64,000 nt of DNA from Thermus aquaticus (GTDB lineage: Bacteria > Deinococcota > Deinococci > Deinococcales > Thermaceae). The DNA lies in the NCBI RefSeq assembly GCF_001280255.1, contig NZ_LHCI01000106.1, forward strand, positions 954,599 to 1,018,598, given 5' to 3'. How positions within the stretch are numbered: the stretch's first letter is position 1; each line of letters opens with the position of its first letter. Below the pieces are notes generated by a model, which ran no database searches, was not told where the DNA came from, and worked only from the letters and a program-made list of their open reading frames with translations. Below are positions 23,572-32,649 of the stretch, in pieces. The position numbers and the translations under genes were made by a program.

Positions 23572-25367
23572 ACGAGGACGCCTACAGCAAGGCCTTTGAC
23601 CGGGTCCTCTTCGCCCGCATCCTGGCCTACGTCAGGCCCTACCGCCTCCAGGTGGCCCTGGCCCTCCTTTTCCTCCTCCTGGTCACCCTGACCGCCGCCG
23701 CCACCCCCCTCTTCTTCAAGTGGGCCATTGACGGGGCCCTGGTGCCCAAGGAGGAGAAGCCCCTCGCCGAGCGCTTCGCCCTCCTTCTCTTGGTGAGCCT
23801 GGGGTTTCTTTTGGTGCGGGGGGTGAACTTCGCCGCCACCTACGGGGAGACCTACCTGATCCAGTGGGTGGGCCAGAGGGTCCTCTTTGACCTAAGAAGC
23901 GCCCTCTTCGCCAAGTTCATGCGCCTCCACCCCAGCTTCTACGACAAAAACCCCGTGGGCCGCCTCATGACCCGCATCACCTCCGACGTGGACGCCATCA
24001 ACCAGTTCATCACCGGGGGGCTGGTGGGGGTCATCGCCGACCTCTTCACCATCCTGGGGCTTCTGGCCTTCATGCTGGTCTTAAGCCCCAAGCTGACCCT
24101 GGTGGTCCTCCTGGTGGTCCCCATCCTCCTCTGGGTCACCGCCTGGGTGCGAAAGGGCATGCGCACCGCCTACCGGGAGATGCGCCTGAGGCTCGCCCGG
24201 GTCAACGCCGCCTTGCAGGAGAACCTCTCCGGGGTGGAGACCATCCAGCTTTTCGTCAAGGAGAGGGAAAGGGAGGAGAAGTTTGACCGCCTGAGCCGGG
24301 ACCTCCTGAAGGCCTGGGTGGAGATCGTGCGTTGGTTCGCCCTCTTCTTCCCCGTGGTGGGCTTTCTGGGGGACTTGGCGGTGGCGGGCCTCCTCTACTA
24401 CGGCGGGGGGGGGGGGGGGCGGGGGGCGGTGACCCTGGGCCTTCTGGTGGCCTTCGTGGACTACACCCGCCAGCTCTTCCAGCCCCTGCAGGACCTCTCC
24501 GACAAGTTCAACCTCTTCCAGGGGGCCATGGCCAGCGCCGAGCGCATCTTCGGCATCCTGGACACCGAGGAAGAGCTGAAAGACCCCGAGAACCCCAAGC
24601 CCATCACCCGCTTCCGGGGCGAGGTGGCGTTCCGGGACGTGTGGCTGGCCTACACCCCCAAGGGGGTGGAGCCCAAGGAAGGGGACTGGGTGCTGAAGGG
24701 GGTCTCCTTCCACATCCGCCCGGGGGAGAAGGTGGCCCTGGTGGGGGCTACCGGGGCGGGGAAGACCAGCGTGGTGAGCCTCATCGCCCGCTTTTACGAC
24801 CCCCAGAGGGGCCAGGTCCTCATAGACGGGGTGGACGTGCGGGACTACCGCCAGGAGGAGCTGAGGCGGCACGTGGGCATCGTCCTCCAGGACCCCTTCC
24901 TCTTCTCCGGCACGGTTCTGGACAACCTGCGCCTCTTTGACCCCTCCATCCCCGAGGAGAAGGTGGTGGAGGTGGCCCGGTTCCTGGGGGTCCACGAGGC
25001 CATCCTCCGCCTGCCCCAGGGCTACCACACCCTCCTGGGGGAAAGGGGGGCGGGGCTTTCCACCGGGGAGAAGCAGCTTTTGGCCCTGGTGCGGGCCCTC
25101 CTCATGAGCCCCGACATCCTCCTCATCCTGGACGAGGCCACGGCCAACGTGGACTCGGAGACGGAGAAGCGGCTCCAGGAGGCCCTCTACAGGGCCATGG
25201 AGGGGCGGACCTCCATCCTCATCGCCCACCGCCTTTCCACCATCCGCCGGGTGGACCGGATCCTGGTCTTCCGCAAGGGGAGGCTTTTGGAGGAGGGGAC
25301 CCACGAGGCCCTGCTGGCCAAGGGGGGGTACTACGCCACCCTTTACCGCCTGCAGTACGCGGACTAG
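23568..25367 (+). CDS. tmrB: Heterodimeric ABC exporter subunit TmrB
   Basis: The 599-residue product begins (GTG at 23568) [18 protein letters not shown] and overlaps the tmrA stop by 4 bases. Six membrane helices (about 20-330) are followed by an ATPase domain with Walker A GATGAGKT, the signature [16 protein letters not shown], canonical Walker B with catalytic Glu ([14 protein letters not shown]) and the H-loop LIAHRLS. It supplies the active catalytic Glu of the TmrAB heterodimer (family knowledge). At 24405-24419 the gene has 15 G in a row, encoding GGGGG where the remembered T. thermophilus protein has a mixed GGGEVVRG; this tract is open to slippage or miscalling. Confidence 0.93.
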   Translation: MNEDAYSKAFDRVLFARILAYVRPYRLQVALALLFLLLVTLTAAATPLFFKWAIDGALVPKEEKPLAERFALLLLVSLGFLLVRGVNFAATYGETYLIQWVGQRVLFDLRSALFAKFMRLHPSFYDKNPVGRLMTRITSDVDAINQFITGGLVGVIADLFTILGLLAFMLVLSPKLTLVVLLVVPILLWVTAWVRKGMRTAYREMRLRLARVNAALQENLSGVETIQLFVKEREREEKFDRLSRDLLKAWVEIVRWFALFFPVVGFLGDLAVAGLLYYGGGGGGRGAVTLGLLVAFVDYTRQLFQPLQDLSDKFNLFQGAMASAERIFGILDTEEELKDPENPKPITRFRGEVAFRDVWLAYTPKGVEPKEGDWVLKGVSFHIRPGEKVALVGATGAGKTSVVSLIARFYDPQRGQVLIDGVDVRDYRQEELRRHVGIVLQDPFLFSGTVLDNLRLFDPSIPEEKVVEVARFLGVHEAILRLPQGYHTLLGERGAGLSTGEKQLLALVRALLMSPDILLILDEATANVDSETEKRLQEALYRAMEGRTSILIAHRLSTIRRVDRILVFRKGRLLEEGTHEALLAKGGYYATLYRLQYAD

Positions 25368-25370
25368 GCC

Positions 25371-26564
25371 ATGACCTACAAAGAGGCTCTGGACTGGCTT
25401 TACGGGAGGAGGCGGCAAGGCCCGAGGGGCACGGAGCGGGCGCGGGCCCTTCTCGCCCGTTTGGGGAACCCCGAGGAGGCTTTCCCCGCCGTCCACGTCC
25501 TGGGCACCAACGGCAAGGGGAGCGTGGTGGCCTACCTGGAGGCCGCCTTCCGCGCCCGGGGCCTCCCCTACGGGGCCTACACCAGCCCCCACCTCCTGGA
25601 CTTCCGGGAGAGGATCCGCACCCACCTGGGCCAGATCCCCGAGAGGGAGGTGGTGGCCTTCGTGGAGTGGGCCAAGGAGGAGGCCTGGGAGGAGCCTCCC
25701 GGCTTCTTTGACCTGGCCACCGCCTTGGCCTTCCAGCACTTTAAGGTGGCGGGGGTGGCCCTGGCGGCGGTGGAGGCCGGGGTAGGGGGGGAGAAGGACG
25801 CCACGGGCGCCCTTTCCCGGGTGGCCCTCACCGTGATCACCAACGTGGGGGAGGACCACCTGGAGGCCCTTGGGGGGACCCTCGAGGCCGTGGCCCGGGA
25901 CAAGGCGGGGGCCATCCGCGAGGGGGTGCCCGTGGTCACCGGGGCGGAGGGGGTGGGCCTAAGGGTCATCCGGGAGGTGGCCCGGGCCCGGGGAGCCCCC
26001 CTCTACCTCCTGGACCCCCAGGACCCCCAGGACCCCCTCTTCGCCCTCCCCGCCGCCCCCGCCTTGAGGGGGCGCTTCCAGGAGGGGAACGCCAGGCTGG
26101 CGGCGGCCGCCCTCCGCCTTCTGGGCTTTGCCGAAGAGGTCATCGCTAAGGGGATCGCCACCGCCCAAAACCCGGGGCGGCTGGAGCGCTTCCTCCTTAA
26201 GGGGGTGGAGATCTACCTGGATGGGGCCCACAACCCCCCCGCCGCTTCCGCCCTCGCCTGGGAGTTTTCCGCCTACCACCTGGTCTTCGGGGCCTTCCCC
26301 CGCAAGGACGTGAAAGGGGTCCTGGCCCACCTCCTCCCTAAGGCCAGAAGCGTCCGCTATACCCTGGCGGGGGAGGGGGCCTTGGGGAGGGAGCTTGGGG
26401 AGCCCTTCTTCCCCGAGCCCTGGGAGGCCCTCCTCCACGCCGTGGAAAGGGCCAAGGAGGACGGGCTTCCCGTGCTGGCCACGGGTTCCCTCTACCTGGT
26501 GGGGGCCCTTCTTAAGGGGCTCACTCCCGGGCCTCGGCCAGGGTCCTCCCCGCCGGATCCGTGA
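25371..26564 (+). CDS. folC: Folylpolyglutamate synthase / dihydrofolate synthase
   Basis: This 397-residue Mur-ligase-fold enzyme adds glutamate to dihydropteroate and to reduced folates using ATP. The P-loop VLGTNGKGSVVAYL (about 43-56), the TSPHLLDFRERIR loop, EAGVGGEKDATGAL, ITNVGEDHLEALGGT with the metal His, and the C-terminal DGAHNPPAASAL are all present. It starts 3 bases after tmrB and is probably in the same transcript. The last 44 bases overlap the convergent PrcB-like gene. The tail TPGPRPGSSPPDP looks like read-through into that gene. Confidence 0.94.
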   Translation: MTYKEALDWLYGRRRQGPRGTERARALLARLGNPEEAFPAVHVLGTNGKGSVVAYLEAAFRARGLPYGAYTSPHLLDFRERIRTHLGQIPEREVVAFVEWAKEEAWEEPPGFFDLATALAFQHFKVAGVALAAVEAGVGGEKDATGALSRVALTVITNVGEDHLEALGGTLEAVARDKAGAIREGVPVVTGAEGVGLRVIREVARARGAPLYLLDPQDPQDPLFALPAAPALRGRFQEGNARLAAAALRLLGFAEEVIAKGIATAQNPGRLERFLLKGVEIYLDGAHNPPAASALAWEFSAYHLVFGAFPRKDVKGVLAHLLPKARSVRYTLAGEGALGRELGEPFFPEPWEALLHAVERAKEDGLPVLATGSLYLVGALLKGLTPGPRPGSSPPDP

Positions 26565-27564
26565 AGACCACCCGCTTCACCCGATTCAGCTCCAGGAGGA
26601 CGTAGGGGCTGGTGAGGGCCTGGGTGACGATGGCCCCGGGCCTGGGGGAGATGAGGTTCAGGACCACCCGGGCGGTGTCCCCCAGGTAGGTGACCCCCAG
26701 CACCTCAATCCCGTACCCCCCTGTGGGCTTTAGGCCCCAGAAGAAGGCGGCCACGCTCCGGGTGCGGAAGTCCACGCTGGGAGCGGGGGGGCGGGGGAGG
26801 CGGTTTGCCACCACCAGGTTCCAGACCTCGGCCAGGCGGGTGGGGGTGTTGGCCAGGAAGGCCCGGGGCTCGCTCTCCTGGTAGGCGGCGTTGGCCCCTC
26901 GGTCCAGGATGCGGTAGGGCGGGGTGGGCGGGGTCACCAGCTCCACGTTAAGCCCATACTGGACCAGAAGGGCCCCTGACCGGTAGGCGTCCGGGGAAGG
27001 GTCCAGGGAGAGGGGCTTCAGGACGGGCTCGGAAAGCTCAAAGACCACCACCTGCCGCCCGCCCCTCCGGGCCAGGACCTCCCGCAGGAGGACCTGGGTC
27101 TCGGCGCCCGTGAAGGCGTAGAGGTCCGGGGTGGTGTAGTCCATGGGCTGGACCAGGGTGCGCTTCTCTCCCTCCTTGAGGCTTCCCGTGAGGCGGACCC
27201 AGCCCGCCCCGTCGTAGAGCCAGCTGGAGCGCAAGGGGACCTGGGTCCGGACCTCGAGGAGGCTCCCGGAGACCCCCCGCACGGCCTCCGCCTGGGGCCT
27301 AAGGGCGGGGCCCACCTCCCTTAGGAGGGGGTTCCCGTCCACCCAAAGGGCCCCGGGGACGGCCCAGAGGCTCTGGCCCGAGGCCTTTTCCAGCTTCAGG
27401 ACCCGGCCTCCCAGGCGCACCTCCCGGGGCTCCCCGTAGAAATAGGTCCAGCGCTCGGTGGCCTCGGGGAAGAGGAGCTGGGCCTCGGCCACCCGGTAGC
27501 CCGTGCCCTCCAGGACCTCGCAGGCGGCGAGGAGGGGGAGAAGGAGAAGGAAGGCTTTCCTCAT
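26521..27564 (-). CDS. Lipoprotein with PrcB-like C-terminal domain
   Basis: The 347-residue product has a lipobox (LLLLPLLAAC, Cys at 15), predicting a lipid-anchored protein outside the membrane. The C-terminal part (about 265-335: SVDFRTRSVAAFFWGLKPTGGYGIEVLGV, VVLNLISPRPGAIVTQALTSPYVLLELNRV) matches the PrcB C-terminal domain, first known from a protease-complex subunit of Treponema. The N-terminal two thirds are of unknown type. The ATG at 27564 is 6 bases after TATCAT (27571-27576), so leaderless. Confidence 0.8.
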   Translation of the reverse strand: MRKAFLLLLPLLAACEVLEGTGYRVAEAQLLFPEATERWTYFYGEPREVRLGGRVLKLEKASGQSLWAVPGALWVDGNPLLREVGPALRPQAEAVRGVSGSLLEVRTQVPLRSSWLYDGAGWVRLTGSLKEGEKRTLVQPMDYTTPDLYAFTGAETQVLLREVLARRGGRQVVVFELSEPVLKPLSLDPSPDAYRSGALLVQYGLNVELVTPPTPPYRILDRGANAAYQESEPRAFLANTPTRLAEVWNLVVANRLPRPPAPSVDFRTRSVAAFFWGLKPTGGYGIEVLGVTYLGDTARVVLNLISPRPGAIVTQALTSPYVLLELNRVKRVVFTDPAGRTLAEARE

Positions 27565-27604
27565 GGTTCCATGATACCCCCTGCCCCGGGACCCGCCCTT
27601 TAGC

Positions 27605-28624
27605 CTATCTTGAGCGGGGGTCTAGGGCGTCCCTTAGGGCATCGCCCAGGAGGTTGAAGGCCAGGACCAGGCCCACGATGGCCAGGCCGGGGAAGGTGGC
27701 CACGTGGGGGGCCACCGCCAGGTACTCCCGTCCCCGGGCCAGCATGAGCCCCCACTCCGGCTCCGGGGGCCTGGCCCCTAGGCCGAGAAAGCCCAGCCCC
27801 GCGGCGAAGAGGATGGCGATGGCCATCTGCAGGCTGGTCTGGATGAGGAGGGGGGTGAGGGCGTTGGGGAGGATGTGTCTGAGGAGGATGCGGGCGTGAG
27901 AGGCCCCCAGGGCCCGGGCCGCCTCCACGTAGTCCAGGCTCTTGAGGCTCAGGACCACCCCCCGCACCAGGCGGGCGTAGATGGGGACGGCGGCGATGCC
28001 CACGGCGATCATCCCGTTCAAAAGCCCCGGGCCCAGGATGGCCACCAGGACGATGGCCAGGAGGATGCCCGGGAAGGCCAGGAGGATGTCCACCAGCCTC
28101 TGAGCCAGGAGGTCCCACCTCCCCCCCAGGTAGGCGGGGAGGGCCCCCAGGGGGGTGCCCAGGAGGAGGCCGATGCCCACGGCCACCAGGCCGATGCTGA
28201 GGGAGATGGGAATCCCGTAAAGGATGCGGGAGAAGAGGTCCCGCCCCTGCTCGTCCGTGCCCAGGAGGTAGAGGCGCACGGGGCCTTCTACCCCGAAGAG
28301 GTGGAGATCCCCCTTCACCCCGAGCCAGGACCAGGCCTCCCCCCGGACGAAAAACCGCACGGGGTACTTCTCCTCCCAGCGCACCTGGACCCCCTCGAGG
28401 GGGTGGCGGAAGGCGGGGCTCACCCAAAGCCCCCACTCCCCTTCTGGTCCCCTCAGGGAGAGGCCCGCCAAGGGGGGGATGTAGGTGGAGCGCAGGTCCT
28501 GGCTGTAGGGGCTGTAGGGGGCCAGGAAGGGGGCAAAGAGGGCCCCGAGGAGATAGAGGAAAAGGAGGAGAAGGCCCGCTTGGGCCAGGCGGTTGCGGAG
28601 GAAGCGGCGCCAGGGTCTAGTCAT
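27605..28624 (-). CDS. Peptide ABC transporter permease (OppC/DppC type)
   Basis: The 339-residue product begins MTRPWRRFLRNRLAQAGLLLLFLYLLG. An N-terminal membrane helix leads to a long external loop (about 45-145), then the DppC signature LLGTDEQGRDLFSRILYGIPISLSIGLVAVGIG and five more helices with the ATPase-coupling loop YVEAARALGASHARILLRHILPNALTPLL. It pairs with the permease upstream to import peptides or glutathione-like ligands. Its ATG lies within the last 8 bases of that gene. No ATPase gene follows, so the ATPases must be encoded elsewhere. Confidence 0.93.
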   Translation of the reverse strand: MTRPWRRFLRNRLAQAGLLLLFLYLLGALFAPFLAPYSPYSQDLRSTYIPPLAGLSLRGPEGEWGLWVSPAFRHPLEGVQVRWEEKYPVRFFVRGEAWSWLGVKGDLHLFGVEGPVRLYLLGTDEQGRDLFSRILYGIPISLSIGLVAVGIGLLLGTPLGALPAYLGGRWDLLAQRLVDILLAFPGILLAIVLVAILGPGLLNGMIAVGIAAVPIYARLVRGVVLSLKSLDYVEAARALGASHARILLRHILPNALTPLLIQTSLQMAIAILFAAGLGFLGLGARPPEPEWGLMLARGREYLAVAPHVATFPGLAIVGLVLAFNLLGDALRDALDPRSR

Positions 28625-29537
28625 AGCGCACCCGCGGATCGATGGCGGCGTAAAGGAGGTCCACCAGGAGGTTGATGAGGACAAAAGAGATGGCCACCAG
28701 CAGGACGGCTCCCTGGACCACCGGGTAGTCTCGGGCCAGGATGGAGCCCACGAGGAGCTGCCCCAGCCCCGGCCAGGCGAAGATGGTCTCGGTGATCACT
28801 GCTCCCGAGAGGAGGGTGCCGAACTCCAGGCCCACCACGGTGACCACGGGGATCAGGGCGTTTCTTAGGGCGTGCTTGAAGATGACCACCCGCTCGGCGA
28901 GCCCCTTGGCCCGGGCGGTGCGGATATAGTCCTGGGAGAGGACTTCCAGGAGGGTGCCCCGGGTCATGCGGGCGAGAAGGGCGGTGGCGTTGATCCCCAG
29001 GGTGATGGCGGGGAGGACCAGGTGGGCCAGGGTCCCTTTGCCCGCCACGGGAAACCAGCCCAGCCCCACGGAGAAGATGAGGATGGCGAGAAGGCCAAAC
29101 CAGAAGACGGGCATGGAGACCCCGAGGAGGGCGAGCACCATCACCGAAAGGTCCAGGCCGCTCCCCGGGCGCAGGGCGGCCAGGACGCCCAGGGGAATCC
29201 CGGTGAGCACGGCCACCAAAATGGCGGCCGAGGCCAGCTCCAGGGTGTTGGGGAAGTAGGTCTTGAGCTCCTCCAGGACGGGCCTTCGGCTTCGGGCCGA
29301 CTCCCCCAGGTCGCCCCGGAGGAGGGCTTCCAGGTAGATGAGGAACTGCTCGGGCAGGCTCCGGTCCAGGCCGTAGCGGGCCCGGATGGCCTCGAGGGTC
29401 TCCGGGGTGGCGAACTCCCCGGCCAGGAGGACGGCGGGGTCCCCCGGGGCCAGGCGCACCATGAGGAAGACCAGGACCACCACGCCGAGGAGGGTGGGCA
29501 GGGCGATGAGGATTCGCCGGAGGAGGTAGGCGGTCAT
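28617..29537 (-). CDS. Peptide ABC transporter permease (OppB/DppB type)
   Basis: This 306-residue six-helix permease begins MTAYLLRRILIALPTLLGVVVLVFLMVRLAPGDPA, the standard DppB N-terminus, and has the coupling loop YIRTARAKGLAERVVIFKHALRNALIPVVTVVGLEFG and VITETIFAWPGLGQLLVGSILARDYPVVQG. It lies 54 bases downstream of the binding-protein gene, separated by a GC-rich hairpin, and overlaps the second permease by 8 bases. Confidence 0.94.
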   Translation of the reverse strand: MTAYLLRRILIALPTLLGVVVLVFLMVRLAPGDPAVLLAGEFATPETLEAIRARYGLDRSLPEQFLIYLEALLRGDLGESARSRRPVLEELKTYFPNTLELASAAILVAVLTGIPLGVLAALRPGSGLDLSVMVLALLGVSMPVFWFGLLAILIFSVGLGWFPVAGKGTLAHLVLPAITLGINATALLARMTRGTLLEVLSQDYIRTARAKGLAERVVIFKHALRNALIPVVTVVGLEFGTLLSGAVITETIFAWPGLGQLLVGSILARDYPVVQGAVLLVAISFVLINLLVDLLYAAIDPRVRYD

Positions 29538-29550
29538 GGGCAGGAAAGGG

Positions 29551-29583
29551 CCCCGCGGGGCGGTTTCCCGCTGCCCGCGGGGG
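29551..29583 (-). terminator. GC-rich hairpin between binding protein and permease genes
   Basis: CCCCGCGGG (29551-29559 region) and CCCGCGGGG (29574-29583) form a 9-bp stem without a following T-run. In binding-protein operons such hairpins protect the upstream mRNA end and lower permease output. Confidence 0.4.
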
Positions 29584-29591
29584 GAAGGGCC

Positions 29592-31097
29592 TTAGCGGAA
29601 GCTGGCCCGATAGGCCAGGTAGCGCTCCGTGGGGTGGACGAGGAAGCCCTGGACCTCCTGCCTGATGGCCGTGACCTGCACCTCGGAGTGGAGGAAGATC
29701 CAAGGGGCATCCTGCCAGATGCGGGTCATGGCCTCCTTGTAGAGGCTTAGGCGGCCCTGGGGCAGGGTGGAGATGCGGGCCTGGGCCAGGAGCTTGTCCA
29801 CCTCCGGGTTCTTGTAGAAGGCCCGGTTGAAGCCCGGGGCCCACTGGCTAGAGTGGAAGAGGGGGTAGAGGCCGTAGTCCGCATCCCCGGTCACCGTGCC
29901 CCAGCCCAGCATGGCCATCTGGATGCGGTTTTCCTTGAGGGGGCGCTGGGTTTCCTGGAGGTAGGCCCCCCACTCCATGGTCTGGATGCTGGCCTCCACG
30001 CCAACGCGGCGGAGCTGGCCTTGGATGGCCTCGCACACCTGGATGTCCTGGAAGTACCGGCCTGTGGGGCAGTGGAGCGTAACCCGCAAGGGGGTGCTCA
30101 CCCCCGCCTGGCGCAGGAGTTCCTGGGCCCTTTGCGGGTTGTACTCGTACCGGCCCACGGGGGTGTAGCCGAAGATGCCGGGGGCGATGGGGGCGTCGGA
30201 GATCCGGCCGATGCCGCCCAGGATGAACTGGAGGATCTCCTCCCGGTTCACCGCGTAGTTCAGGGCCTGCCGCACCCGCACGTCGTTGAAGGGGGGGCGC
30301 TGGGTGTTGAAGTAGATGTAGATGGTCCTGAGGCTCGGGGTGCGCACCACCTGAACCGCCCGGTTGGCCTGGAGGCGGGCGATATCCTGGGGCGGGATGC
30401 GCACGGCCACGTGGGCCTGCCCCGTCTCTACCAGGGCCACCCGGGTGGTGCCCTCGGGCACGGGGATGAAGCGCACCTGGGGGATGGCGGGTTTGGGACC
30501 CCAGTAGTTCTCGTTGCGCACCAGGTCCACGAACTGCCCCTTCTGCCACGCCTGGAACCGGTAGGGCCCGGTGCCCACGGGGTTGTCCCGGTACTGGGCT
30601 CCGAGGCGCGCTATGGCCGTGGGGCTTTGCATGGCGGTGGAGCTGTGGGTCAGGTGGGCCAGAAGGGGGGCGAAGGGGTTCTTGAGGCGCAGGCGCACGG
30701 TGTGGCTGTCCACCACCTCCACCCGCTCCAGCTCGGAGAGGAGGAAGGCGAAGGGGCTCGCCAGCTCCCGGCTGACCAGGCGCTCCAGGTTGAACTTGAC
30801 CGCCTCGGCATTGAAGGGGGTGCCGTCGTGGAAGGTGATGCCTCGGCGGAGCCTTATGGTGAGGGTCCGGCCCCCATCGGCGAAGCTGTACCCCTCGGCC
30901 AGATGGGGGACGATCTTGCCCTCCGGGGTCAGCTCAAAGAGGGTCTCGCTGATGTGGGTGACCACGGTGGCCGAGGGGGAGTCCGTGGCCAGGGGGGCAT
31001 CCAGGGTGGTGGGGTCGGTACCCTGGGCCACCACCAGCCGTTGGGCCAGGGCCCAGGGCAGGATCAGAAGGCCTAAGATCGCCAAAAGCCTCAGCAT
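29592..31097 (-). CDS. Peptide ABC transporter substrate-binding protein (SBP_bac_5)
   Basis: The 501-residue exported protein has a signal peptide (MLRLLAILGLLILPWALAQ) and family 5 motifs: TLDAPLATDSPSATVVTHISETLFEL, YSFADGGRTLTIRLRRGITFHDGTPFNAEAVKFNLERL and VRQALNYAVNREEILQFI. It captures peptides, nickel chelates or glutathione outside the membrane; the ligand is not predictable here. It has a good ribosome site (GGAGGAGG) and the promoter at 31127-31155, and heads the transporter operon. Confidence 0.94.
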   Translation of the reverse strand: MLRLLAILGLLILPWALAQRLVVAQGTDPTTLDAPLATDSPSATVVTHISETLFELTPEGKIVPHLAEGYSFADGGRTLTIRLRRGITFHDGTPFNAEAVKFNLERLVSRELASPFAFLLSELERVEVVDSHTVRLRLKNPFAPLLAHLTHSSTAMQSPTAIARLGAQYRDNPVGTGPYRFQAWQKGQFVDLVRNENYWGPKPAIPQVRFIPVPEGTTRVALVETGQAHVAVRIPPQDIARLQANRAVQVVRTPSLRTIYIYFNTQRPPFNDVRVRQALNYAVNREEILQFILGGIGRISDAPIAPGIFGYTPVGRYEYNPQRAQELLRQAGVSTPLRVTLHCPTGRYFQDIQVCEAIQGQLRRVGVEASIQTMEWGAYLQETQRPLKENRIQMAMLGWGTVTGDADYGLYPLFHSSQWAPGFNRAFYKNPEVDKLLAQARISTLPQGRLSLYKEAMTRIWQDAPWIFLHSEVQVTAIRQEVQGFLVHPTERYLAYRASFR

Positions 31098-31126
31098 GTT
31101 TTCCTCCTCCTTTCTTTTCGCCTGCC

Positions 31127-31155
31127 ACTATACCGGGCTTCCCCCGATTGGGCAA
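31127..31155 (-). promoter_or_regulatory. Promoter of the peptide transporter operon
   Basis: Minus strand: -35 TTGCCC (31150-31155), 17-base spacer, -10 TATAGT (31127-31132), followed by a leader of about 25 bases with GGAGGAGG. Confidence 0.7.
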
Positions 31156-31159
31156 GACC

Positions 31160-31873
31160 CTAGTCCTCCCCCAGATAGGCCTTCTGCACCTCGGGGTTTT
31201 CCAAAAGCTCCCGGGCGGGGCCCGTTAGGGTGATCTCCCCGGTGGCCAGCACGTAACCCCGATGGGCGATCTGCAGGGCCAGGCGGGCGTTCTGCTCCAC
31301 CAGGAGGATGGTCTTCCCCTCCCGGTTGAGCTTCTTTATGGTCTCAAAGATGAAGTCCACCAGGACCGGGGCCAGGCCCATGGAGGGCTCGTCCATGAGG
31401 AGGATGCGGGGGTTTTGCATCAGGGCCCGGCCGATGGCCAGCATTTGCTGCTCGCCTCCGGAAAGCGTGCCCCCCTTCTGGTTCCGCCGCTCGTAGAGGC
31501 GGGGGAAGAGGGAGAAGACCTGCTCCTTCCTTTCCTGAACCACCCTGCGGTCCTTTTCCAGATAGGCCCCGATCTCTAGGTTCTCCTCCACGGTGAGGCG
31601 GGGGAAGATCTTCCGCCCCTCGGGCACGTGCCCCACCCCCAGGGCCACGATCTGGTGGGCGGGGAGGCGGTGGATGGGCTTGCCCTGGTAGAGGACCTCT
31701 CCCCGTTTTGGCTTTACCAGGCCGGATATGGTCCTTAGGGTGGTGCTCTTGCCGGCCCCGTTGGAGCCGATCAGGGTCACGATCTCCCCCTCCTCCACCC
31801 GGAGGGAGATGCCCTTTAGGGCGTGGATGTGGCCGTAGTAGGTGTGGACCTCCTTGAGCTCCAGGAGGCTCAT
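31160..31873 (-). CDS. livF: Branched-chain amino acid ABC transporter ATPase LivF
   Basis: The 237-residue product has Walker A GSNGAGKST, the signature GTLSGGEQQMLAIGRALMQNP, Walker B ILLMDEPSMGLAP (LivF-typical 'SMGLAP') and the H-loop VEQNA. It supplies one of two ATPases powering uptake of Leu, Ile and Val or related amino acids. It overlaps livG by 4 bases and is last in livJ-H-M-G-F. Confidence 0.95.
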   Translation of the reverse strand: MSLLELKEVHTYYGHIHALKGISLRVEEGEIVTLIGSNGAGKSTTLRTISGLVKPKRGEVLYQGKPIHRLPAHQIVALGVGHVPEGRKIFPRLTVEENLEIGAYLEKDRRVVQERKEQVFSLFPRLYERRNQKGGTLSGGEQQMLAIGRALMQNPRILLMDEPSMGLAPVLVDFIFETIKKLNREGKTILLVEQNARLALQIAHRGYVLATGEITLTGPARELLENPEVQKAYLGED

Positions 31874-32649
31874 GCGGCACCTCCTGCGGCCCCCTTGCCC
31901 AGGTAGGCCTCAATGACCCGGGGGTTTTTGCGCACCTCCTCCGGGGTCCCCTCGGCGATCTTGGCCCCATAGTCCAAGACGGCGATGCGGTCGGAGATGC
32001 GCATCACGAGGCGCATGTCGTGCTCAATGAGGACGATGGTGATGCCGAGCTCCTCCCTTAGCCGCCCGATGAAGGCCTGGAGCTCCTCGGTCTCCCTGGG
32101 GTTCATGCCCGCCGCCGGCTCGTCCAGGAGGAGGAGCCTGGGCTTTAGGGCCAGGGCCCGGGCGATCTCCAGCCTCCTTTGCTCCCCGTAGGGGAGGTTT
32201 CTGGCCAGCTCGTCCTTCCGGTGGAGGAGGCCCACGTAGTCCAAAAGCCTTTCCGCCTCCTCCTTGGCCCGCCTCTCCTCCCGCCGGGCCAGGGGCGTGC
32301 GGAGGAGGGCGTGGAAGTAGGGCACGCGGATGTGGATGTGCATGCCCACCAGGATGTTCTCCAGGACGGTCATGGCCCCGAAGAGGCGGATGTTCTGGAA
32401 GGTGCGCCCCACCCCCTCCTTGGCGATGCGGTCGGGGGAGAAGCCGGTCACGTCCTTGCCGAAGAGGCGGATGCGGCCCCCGTCGGGGGCGTAGATGCCG
32501 GTGAGGAGGTTGAAGAAGGTGGTCTTGCCGGCGCCGTTGGGCCCGATGACGGAGAAGATCTCCCCCTGGTTCACCTCGAGGCTCACCTCGTTCACCGCCA
32601 CCAGGCCGCCGAATCGCTTGGTGACCTGCTGGACCTCGAGGGCCTTCAT
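31870..32649 (-). CDS. livG: Branched-chain amino acid ABC transporter ATPase LivG
   Basis: The 259-residue product shows Walker A GPNGAGKTT, the LivG loop GVGRTFQNIRLFGAMTVLENILVGMH, the signature NLPYGEQRRLEIARALALKP, Walker B LLLLDEPAAGMNPRET and the H-loop IEHDMRLVM. It works with LivF under the LivH/LivM channel. It overlaps livM and livF by 4 bases each. Confidence 0.95.
   Translation of the reverse strand: MKALEVQQVTKRFGGLVAVNEVSLEVNQGEIFSVIGPNGAGKTTFFNLLTGIYAPDGGRIRLFGKDVTGFSPDRIAKEGVGRTFQNIRLFGAMTVLENILVGMHIHIRVPYFHALLRTPLARREERRAKEEAERLLDYVGLLHRKDELARNLPYGEQRRLEIARALALKPRLLLLDEPAAGMNPRETEELQAFIGRLREELGITIVLIEHDMRLVMRISDRIAVLDYGAKIAEGTPEEVRKNPRVIEAYLGKGAAGGAA

Noticed and set aside
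24081-25859. Open frame of 592 codons on the minus strand across tmrB and folC
   Set aside because: Shadow of two well-supported plus-strand genes; His/Gly/Leu-rich composition and no motifs.
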